Shown one piece after another: positions 58,371 through 64,000 of a stretch of 64,000 nucleotides of DNA. The notes below the pieces were generated by a model that was not told the origin of the DNA, made no database searches, and worked only from the letters and a program-made list of their open reading frames with translations. The translations under genes and the position numbers were made by a program. The DNA lies in NCBI RefSeq assembly GCF_000429685.1, contig NZ_AUCI01000012.1, positions 62,001 to 126,000 on the forward strand, written 5' to 3'. Position 1 is the stretch's first letter; each line of letters begins with the position of its first letter. This DNA comes from Salibacterium aidingense DSM 18341 (GTDB lineage: Bacteria; Bacillota; Bacilli; Bacillales; Marinococcaceae).

Positions 58371-58658
58371 CTATCCTTTTAGTTCGCATAGAAAAGCAGT
58401 TGCCATCCCGCAAGGAACAACATCCTTTGGTGGTTCAACCACATCAGCCTGCATCAATGCCTCGATCATTCCGCTGTTTTCGGAGTACGATTTAATTAAC
58501 ACTTCGTTCTCCTTTATAGGAACATTTAGCGCTACGGTAGCAGTGGCCATGCGTTCACCGGTTTCAGTGGTCAGTAGTATAGCGGTTTGGCCATTTGGAT
58601 AAGCCCCTTTCACAATTTCGAGATCACACTTTTCATTCTTCCAAAAAACTTTTTCCAT
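58371..58658 (-). CDS. DUF4313-like small protein
   Basis: 95 residues; TAGGAGGAATCAAAA before the ATG. AYPNGQTAILLTTETGERMATATVALNVPIKENEVLIKSYSENSGMIEALMQADVVEPP resembles DUF4313 proteins (ANG...I.L...G...A..TVN......N.V.IK.YSEN.GM...L), found on plasmids and phages. Function unknown. Confidence 0.65.
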   Translation of the reverse strand: MEKVFWKNEKCDLEIVKGAYPNGQTAILLTTETGERMATATVALNVPIKENEVLIKSYSENSGMIEALMQADVVEPPKDVVPCGMATAFLCELKG

Positions 58659-58690
58659 TTTTGATTCCTCCTACGTGGTTTAAATTAATT

Positions 58691-58767
58691 TATATAAACA
58701 CACAAAAAAGGCGTACCGAACTCACTGGTCATCAGTGTTTTTCGATACGCCTTCTGCGTGTATATAT
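58691..58767. repeat. 77-bp imperfect palindrome
   Basis: Nested arms TATATAAACACAC...GCGTGTATATA, AAGGCGTACCGAA...TTCGATACGCCTT and CACTG-gtcat-CAGTG. It lies 33 bp upstream of the 95-aa gene start on the minus strand. The rest of the 58768-58962 gap carries a second small dyad (GTCCACC...GGTGGTC at about 58861-58883) and no gene. Confidence 0.55.
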
Positions 58768-58962
58768 CACATTTTATGCTTTCTTTCGAAACTTTCACTC
58801 ATCGTCTCTATGCCTAAATGGTAGAGTGTATGAGTCCCAAAACAATACGACAAGGTATGCTGTCCACCAGCAAGTAAGGGTGGTCTGCAACTTCAACAAC
58901 AAAATAAATAATACATCTTCATTATATCATTTTTCTCACAAAAATGAAAAGCTTGTTTCCCT

Positions 58963-60198
58963 TTATTTATAATGGCCTCCAATTTTATTCGCCCGCTCGT
59001 GAATTTGTCCGGCTTCTGTAAGCGATGAAGCATACATGATAGCATCCATTCCGAACCGATCCCGTATATTATCCATTGTGTGATTTAGGTGTTCTCTACC
59101 CACAGTTGTTTCTGCATCAAACAAACTAAGTTGCTGATATGTATCATCCTCCAGGGCTTCCAAGCTAATACCAATGCTACGGACCGGCATATCATTCCAA
59201 TTCGCCTGAAACAACTCCCAGGCCACTCGGTATAAGACACCCCCGTCGTTCGTCGGTTCGAGTAACTTTTTTTGTCGGTGAAATCCTGTAGGCAGGTTGA
59301 AATCCCCTCCCTGGGCCCCACAAGTAACCACGTGGCCTCGGTATTGATTCGCACGAGTGCGCCGGGCTACTTCTTCGGCCATTTCTCTTAACGGCACTGC
59401 TACATCTTCCGGTTGATAATCCCGGGGCAGCGTCATATGATGGCCAATACCTTGCTGACGATTATGAGATGTATTTGTAACCGGGGACGGGTCGATCCCG
59501 TTTGCATGTTGCCATAACACTTCCCCATTGACCCCCCACCGTTTTTTTAATAAATCTAGCGGATAATTGGCCAATTGCCCAATCGTACGAATTCCCATTT
59601 TCCGGAAGTGTTTCTCCATCCGGGAGCCTACGCCAAACAGTTTATGAACCGGAAGCGGCCACATGACCTCTTTGATGTTTTCTGGCTCCAGCTTCAAAAT
59701 GCCTCTTTTTGTTTTTTTCGAGAGGTCACAGGCTACTTTTGATAATACTTTAGCTTCGATACCTATTCCACAGCGAATATAAAGGCCAAAATGCTTCTTG
59801 ATATCATCCTGGATCATCATAGCAATCTCTTCCGCCGTATAATATTGCAGGAGCGGCTGATTGGTCAGGTCAACAAAAGCTTCGTCGATAGAGAAAATCT
59901 CAACTCGATCACTGTACGTTTGCAGTCTATTGGTGATTGCCATTGAAATATCAATATACTGCTGCATCTTTGGAGAAATAACGGTTGCTTCCGGGCATTT
60001 ATTTAACGCCTGCCACAATGGTTCAGCGGTTTCCACCCCGTATTGTTTTGCTATCGGACATGCCGCAAGAATAATGCCGCTGCGTTTTTCCGGATCCCCG
60101 CTAACAACGACTGGTTTATTTTCTAAGTCAGGGTTTAAAACTTTTTCTACACTGGCATAAAAACTTTGTAGATCGACAAGCAGGATTGTTCGTTTCAT
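58963..60198 (-). CDS. uvrX: Y-family DNA polymerase, UvrX/YqjW-type
   Basis: 411 residues. Catalytic acids are D9 (LLVDLQSFYASVE), D105 and E106 (FSIDEAFVD). GIGIEAKVLSKVACDLSKK and LFGVGSRMEKHFRKMGIRTIGQLANYP (helix-hairpin-helix) are typical. Near the end QQLSLFDAE is a beta-clamp binding motif. The SOS box at 60213-60224 sits 15 bp upstream of the ATG, so it is DNA-damage inducible. A translesion polymerase carried by a mobile element, as in Bacillus phages and ICEs. Confidence 0.93.
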   Translation of the reverse strand: MKRTILLVDLQSFYASVEKVLNPDLENKPVVVSGDPEKRSGIILAACPIAKQYGVETAEPLWQALNKCPEATVISPKMQQYIDISMAITNRLQTYSDRVEIFSIDEAFVDLTNQPLLQYYTAEEIAMMIQDDIKKHFGLYIRCGIGIEAKVLSKVACDLSKKTKRGILKLEPENIKEVMWPLPVHKLFGVGSRMEKHFRKMGIRTIGQLANYPLDLLKKRWGVNGEVLWQHANGIDPSPVTNTSHNRQQGIGHHMTLPRDYQPEDVAVPLREMAEEVARRTRANQYRGHVVTCGAQGGDFNLPTGFHRQKKLLEPTNDGGVLYRVAWELFQANWNDMPVRSIGISLEALEDDTYQQLSLFDAETTVGREHLNHTMDNIRDRFGMDAIMYASSLTEAGQIHERANKIGGHYK

Positions 60199-60212
60199 AA
60201 GATCACCATTTA

Positions 60213-60224
60213 GAACATACGTTC
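60213..60224 (-). promoter_or_regulatory. LexA (SOS) box of the UvrX-type gene
   Basis: GAACATACGTTC matches the Bacillus LexA consensus GAAC-N4-GTTC exactly. Confidence 0.85.
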
Positions 60225-60537
60225 TGTTATTTCTAAAATTTATTTTACCCTTATTACTTATTTTTTAAAAGCTTAATAGTATGAAAATCGAACTCTAATT
60301 TATATAAATCATTGATAAAACGAAAGGTGAATTATTAAAAAGGTATTTCCTTTGGGATAGTAGAATAGAAGAGGGGTACTAACTGGGACATATGAGGATT
60401 TCCTAGATCTGCATACACAGTGAAGCTTAAAATGTTCAAAAATAAAGATAAAAACATGGCCAAGCGTGGAATTACTTTAGCTGAAAAATCTTTCTACAAT
60501 GAAAAAAATAAAACAAGAGGATAATTTCTGCTTGTCA
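60225..60537. other. intergenic region between uvrX and its pseudogene
   Basis: Holds one short frame (60432-60524, plus strand, MFKNKDKNMAKRGITLAEKS and ten more residues) with a weak ribosome site, which I regard as doubtful. Nothing else recognised. Confidence 0.25.
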
Positions 60538-60830
60538 TTAAGCATAATGGCCACCTATTTTCCTTTCTCGTTCTTTTGGTGGTCCAGCTGCCGTTAATGA
60601 AGCAGCATACATAAAAGCTGTGTGGCCATATTTGTCTTTAATACGGTTATCGTGAGATTTAGATTCTCTCGGTCAAGCTCCGGTTCAAATAAATTAATTT
60701 GGCGATAACTACTAATACTGACGCCAATACTTCTGATTAGATATTCCTGCCAATGTCTTTTAAATAAGTCCACTGCAGCCTGATAAATAACTTTTTCATC
60801 ATTAAAAATGGGAGAATCCACTTGGAAATG
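60538..60830 (-). pseudogene. C-terminal remnant of a second UvrX-type polymerase
   Basis: FNDEKVIYQAAVDLFKRHWQEYLIRSIGVSISSYRQINLFEPELDRENLN parallels the last 120 residues of the neighbouring polymerase. After a frameshift near 60650 the match goes on as RIKDKYGHTAFMYAASLTAA and ends KIGGHYA, against DRFGMDAIMYASSLTEA...KIGGHYK. The catalytic N-terminal three quarters are missing. Confidence 0.85.
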
Positions 60831-60941
60831 GGCTTAGCGTTGTAAATCCGCATTTTCCTGATGGTACCCCCCCTATCAATAAAAGAATGAAAAGGCTGTC
60901 TCTCCGAAATAGGGAGAGCATTTGTTGTCCAAATTAAGAAG

Positions 60942-61343
60942 TTAATTCGAATTACTTAAAATTTCTTTGACATTTCTCGACGATTCGGGACTTGGAATAT
61001 ATACATCTTCTTCATGGCCAATAAACATTAGTGTTAACTCTCCATTTTTTTGAGATAAATGTAAGCCTCTGTTCGTGTCATCTTCATATATAATCTGCAT
61101 ATCATAAATTGGTTTATCGACTTTAATATCTTTTTTTTCAGCACTCTCCATTAAAGCTTGGAAATCCTTTAATTTATTACTATCCTCAATATTCATAATA
61201 AAATTTTCATTTAAACCTCCAAAACCAGAAGATTCTGCTATTTTGACACGTTTTATATCTTTATCAACTGGCATCCCTTCGGCATTACATCCAAATAAAC
61301 TTATTATAGATACCAAAACTAAAAGTAAAACATTTTTTTTCAT
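60942..61343 (-). CDS. lipoprotein of unknown function
   Basis: 133 residues from the ATG at 61341-61343 after GGGGGATATT; a longer frame to 61382 adds residues before the signal. MKKNVLLLVLVSIISLFGCN is a lipoprotein signal with lipobox SLFGC. The mature part (VKIAESSGFGGLNENFIMNIEDSNKLKDFQALMESAEKKD..., MQIIYEDDTNRGLHLSQKNGELTLMFIGHEEDVYIPS) looks like a small beta-rich domain. It is divergent from the secreted Cys-rich protein. Confidence 0.7.
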   Translation of the reverse strand: MKKNVLLLVLVSIISLFGCNAEGMPVDKDIKRVKIAESSGFGGLNENFIMNIEDSNKLKDFQALMESAEKKDIKVDKPIYDMQIIYEDDTNRGLHLSQKNGELTLMFIGHEEDVYIPSPESSRNVKEILSNSN

Positions 61344-61523
61344 ACCAATATCCCCCAACTCAATAATTATCGTCGTCAACACTATAATATTAATCTGTAG
61401 TTGTAATTATTTCAATAGTTTTGATGGATTATATATACATTTTATTTTTTTTCTGGATATTTATTTACTTTTTACCAATTAATTAGTAAGCTTATTGTGT
61501 AAAAATTTTCTAGGAGGTATACT

Positions 61524-62327
61524 ATGAAAAAATTAAAACGAACAATCTTAGTATTGGCAACTGGTTTTCTTGTTTCAACTTCAAACGTAACCTTCGCAGC
61601 AGAAGGTTCTACACACTCTGAACCTCTTGAAACCAACTCTTCGGCTACAGAGATGGCTGAAAAACCTCAAGGTGAACTCATCTTAAAATATACAGCTGAA
61701 GATATGGATTGGGACAGTGCTACCAAAAAACAAAAGAGAATATTAAAAGAACAAGGATGGGAATTAGAAAACGGAGTGCCTGTTTTAACCCGTTCCGTTT
61801 CTGAACATCTTGAAAAGGCTGAACAAGAATATGGAATGAAAATAGAAAACTATGATCAAAATAATGGAGATCAAGGTACACTTCAAGTAAACGGTGAGGA
61901 AAAAACAATACACAATGGAACTTTTGATGTAGAAAGCAATGATGAAACCATTGAAGTAAAAATCGGGGAAGAAGAAAAAGAAGTTAAAAAACAAGAAAAT
62001 GGCTCGTATGAGGTTATTGTTAAAAAAAGTGCCAGCCAAATGTTTGAAAACATGGATAGTAAACATGAAGACATGATTGGTACTCTAGCATACGGCGAGA
62101 CATATTCAGATGGAGATTGGGTTCATTGTAATAGATTTAATGGCCCTCAATCCAATGATAAACACTTAAGAAAAACGAATCCTCAAGCTTACATTAATTT
62201 CGTTCTCAGTGATTGTGATATGGGAGCTCTATTTAATTGCATAACCCATAATACTTGTAACCAAGAAGAAATGGCAGCTTACTGCTCTTTACAAATTGGT
62301 CATGAAACACTATATCACAAGCATTAA
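61524..62327 (+). CDS. secreted protein with Cys-rich C-terminal domain
   Basis: 267 residues; TAGGAGG before the ATG. Signal peptide (MKKLKRTILVLATGFLVSTSNVTFAAE), a charged central region, then a C-terminal 70 residues with GDWVHCNRFNGPQSNDKHLRKTNPQAYINFVLSDCDMGALFNCITHNTCNQEEMAAYCSLQIGHETLYHKH. Five cysteines and several His suggest disulfides or metal binding. It could be a small toxin or effector domain after a pro-region. The divergent lipoprotein could protect the producer; both ideas are inference. Confidence 0.65.
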   Translation: MKKLKRTILVLATGFLVSTSNVTFAAEGSTHSEPLETNSSATEMAEKPQGELILKYTAEDMDWDSATKKQKRILKEQGWELENGVPVLTRSVSEHLEKAEQEYGMKIENYDQNNGDQGTLQVNGEEKTIHNGTFDVESNDETIEVKIGEEEKEVKKQENGSYEVIVKKSASQMFENMDSKHEDMIGTLAYGETYSDGDWVHCNRFNGPQSNDKHLRKTNPQAYINFVLSDCDMGALFNCITHNTCNQEEMAAYCSLQIGHETLYHKH

Positions 62328-62363
62328 TTCCCAACTTAAAGTAGTAATTGAGAAAACATAAAG

Positions 62364-62416
62364 AAACCCACGGTCGATATAGGCTTTGTTCCTTTGTTAG
62401 CCGTGGGTTTTTAAAT
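62364..62416 (+). terminator. terminator of the secreted Cys-rich protein gene
   Basis: AAACCCACGG and CCGTGGGTTT form a perfect 10-bp stem ending in TTTAAAT, with a loop of about 27 nt. Confidence 0.65.
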
Positions 62417-62589
62417 ACGGAGGACGGCTTTTACCACTTATGCCATCTTTTTTACTAGGTTTATCATAAAAAAATAAGTAGAGCTGATGCCTTGCTTGAT
62501 GGAATAAGATTTCTTCTTTTTTGTTGTTTCCTCTTTCAATGATATTTAACTGTTTATTTTTTGAATAAGCCATTTCCTTTATTATAAAT

Positions 62590-62626
62590 AAAAACCGTGC
62601 GCAGGCCTAAATACCCACACACGATT
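62590..62626 (-). terminator. terminator of the repeat surface protein gene
   Basis: On the minus strand AAATCGTGTGTGGG and the CGCACGGTTTTTATT end pair imperfectly, about 20 bp beyond the stop. T tract present. Confidence 0.55.
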
Positions 62627-62645
62627 TCTCCCTTTCTAGCTATTT

Positions 62646-64000
62646 TTATTGAACATCAAGGGTAATCGGATCCTCTCCATCTGTCAGGCCGATAAAACCA
62701 TTCAGGTACAAGCTGTAGCTTCCCGCATTTAAGTCGTTCAGTACAGTCTTTCCCTCTTCATCGGTGGCTGCCGTCATAACGTGTTCATCATCGTCATATA
62801 CGGCCACCACGTCATTTTCCACAGCATCCGATACGGTTATCTGATATCCGCCGGTTGTTTCCGTCAAATCGGCTGAGACGGCTACCGCATCTCCAACAAC
62901 ATACTGGAATTGATGCTTAGAACCATCTACGTAAAGGTCATAGACGCCATCGTCGAGACTTCCGAATATGCCTTTACCTTTTGAAATATCATCCAATTTT
63001 ACCGTTTGACCATCTTGTTTCAGCTCGAGCTCCGTCCCGTCTGGAAGAACGCCTTCTTCAAAAAGGATTTCCATGCTGCCCCGAAACCCGCTTTCGATAG
63101 TAAATGGCACTTCGGTAAACATATTGTTGGTGTCGTCCTCTTCTCCGTTTGTTGGATCCCCAACAACATAGAGATCATTATGCTTCTCGTTGTCTAGATA
63201 TAGTTCATACTCACCGTCGTCCAACTGACCAAAGCTAGCCTTATTATTAGAGGATGTATTGGTCTCTACTGCGGTGCCGTCCTGTTTCAGCGTTACCTCG
63301 ATCCCGTCCGGCAGACTTTCAAATACGGCTTCCATGCTGCCTCGGAATCCTTCTTCTACCGTGAACGGGGTGTCAATATATTCACCAGTATTCGGTTCTT
63401 CTTCTCCCTCGTCCGGGCTGCCGACCATATACAGGTCGTTATGCTTCTGCCCATCAAGGTACAGCTCATATTCTCCGTCATCATCTAAACTGCCAAACTT
63501 CACTTTATTGTCAGAAGCTGTGCCTGATGCTACTTCGCTTCCATTCTGTTTCAGCGTTACCTCGATCCCGTCCGGTAGGCTCTCAAAAATGGCTTCCATA
63601 CTACCTCGGAATCCTTCTTCTACCGTGAACGGGGTATCAATATATTCACCAGCATTCGGTTCTTCTTCTCCCTCATCTGGACTACCGACCACATACAGGT
63701 CGTTATGCTTCTCTCCATCCAGGTACAACTCGTATTCTCCACTGTCCAGGTTGCCAAAGCTGGCGGTGTTATTCGATGACGTGTCTGTGGCTACGTCGCT
63801 GCCGTCCTGTGCCAGCGTAACTTCGATCCCATCCGGCAGGCTCTCAAACACAGCTCTCATACTGCCTCGGAATCCTTCTTCCACTGTGAACGGTGTGTCC
63901 AGGTACTCCCCGGCATCCGGTCCTTCTTCTTCACCCTCATCCGGACTGCCGACCACATACAGGTCATTGTGCTTCTGTCCGTCCAGGTACAGCTCATATT
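62646..64000 (-). CDS. repeat-rich acidic surface protein, C-terminal part (runs off the window)
   Basis: The frame is open at base 64000, so the N-terminus lies outside; the first codon is not the GTG near 63956. At least four repeats of 87-88 residues are visible (261-264 bp DNA period). Each contains DTPFTVEEGFRGSM, FESLPDGIEVTLKQDG, FGLDDGEYELYLD-like and KHNDLYVVG, joined by acidic GEEE linkers. The end (about 100 residues) is a different beta-domain ending in PITLDVQ. The strong acidity fits an exported protein of a salt-loving organism. Repeats 2 and 3 are nearly identical in DNA, so copy number may vary. Confidence 0.8.
   Translation of the reverse strand, partial: YELYLDGQKHNDLYVVGSPDEGEEEGPDAGEYLDTPFTVEEGFRGSMRAVFESLPDGIEVTLAQDGSDVATDTSSNNTASFGNLDSGEYELYLDGEKHNDLYVVGSPDEGEEEPNAGEYIDTPFTVEEGFRGSMEAIFESLPDGIEVTLKQNGSEVASGTASDNKVKFGSLDDDGEYELYLDGQKHNDLYMVGSPDEGEEEPNTGEYIDTPFTVEEGFRGSMEAVFESLPDGIEVTLKQDGTAVETNTSSNNKASFGQLDDGEYELYLDNEKHNDLYVVGDPTNGEEDDTNNMFTEVPFTIESGFRGSMEILFEEGVLPDGTELELKQDGQTVKLDDISKGKGIFGSLDDGVYDLYVDGSKHQFQYVVGDAVAVSADLTETTGGYQITVSDAVENDVVAVYDDDEHVMTAATDEEGKTVLNDLNAGSYSLYLNGFIGLTDGEDPITLDVQ

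Noticed and set aside
58800-58890. tRNA-like segment
   Set aside because: A few short stems are present, but there is no cloverleaf, T-loop GTTC consensus or CCA end in the right places.

Overview
The window looks like part of a large, low-GC plasmid (or a plasmid-like integrated region) of a Firmicute, most likely a halophilic or halotolerant Bacillaceae. The reasons are strong AAGGAGG-type ribosome sites with many TTG and GTG starts, Bacillus-type sigma-A promoters, a Bacillus-type SOS box (GAACATACGTTC), S-layer (SLH) and very acidic repeat surface proteins at the two window ends, and an iteron/Rep_3 replicon plus ParA-type partition. I see no rRNA, tRNA or core metabolic genes.

Layout. 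1-14.6 kb (minus strand): a surface SLH protein (partial), a prepilin peptidase, two TadZ/CpaE-like ATPases, then a Gram-positive type IV secretion operon. That operon holds a VirB1-like lytic transglycosylase/M23 hydrolase, a VirB6-like channel protein, VirB4, a VirB4-N-like membrane protein, a PrgI/TcpE/VirB3-like protein and a VirB2-like pilin. Upstream sits a NusG-like (NGN-domain) regulator that could carry polymerase through terminators lying before and inside the operon. No relaxase or VirD4/TcpA coupling ATPase is present. 14.7-17 kb: XRE regulators and a catalytically dead ImmA-like partner. 17-20.3 kb: an unknown 473-aa protein with palindromes before it and an AT-rich gap after it. 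21.6-23.2 kb: the Rep_3 initiator and an 11-iteron origin. 23.6-26.4 kb: a Rad52-type annealing protein, a HepT/MntA toxin-antitoxin pair and a tandem-OB SSB.

27-38 kb is an accessory defence and repair island: a membrane-anchored Mrr-like nuclease, a LuxR regulator, an SRAP (HMCES/YedK) protein, two DUF1385/YqhQ-like membrane proteins with a type I toxin-antitoxin locus between them, and a miniature type V-F CRISPR system. The CRISPR system comprises Cas12f (424 aa), a tracrRNA region with a recognisable two-part anti-repeat, and a short array of two repeats plus one degenerate repeat. It is followed by a stand-alone ATP-dependent ligase and Ku (NHEJ). There is no cas1, cas2 or cas4.

38-46 kb holds a small secreted/membrane protein pair and a type IIG-like restriction-modification gene bracketed by an integrase pseudogene, an integrase scrap and an intact tyrosine recombinase. 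46-52 kb carries small regulators and ParA plus a small partner protein. 51-60 kb carries a RecD-like helicase, a large SNF2-like helicase, a HARE-HTH DNA methyltransferase, small hypotheticals and an SOS-controlled Y-family polymerase with a pseudogene copy. 60.9-64 kb holds a lipoprotein, a secreted Cys-rich protein and the 3-prime part of a repeat-rich acidic surface protein.

The most exciting system is the Cas12f-tracrRNA-CRISPR unit at about 33.6-35.4 kb. It could easily be mistaken for an IS605 TnpB element. Its repeats look like those I associate with chromosomal type I-B/III arrays. All family assignments come from reading the sequence and from memory; no database search was run.
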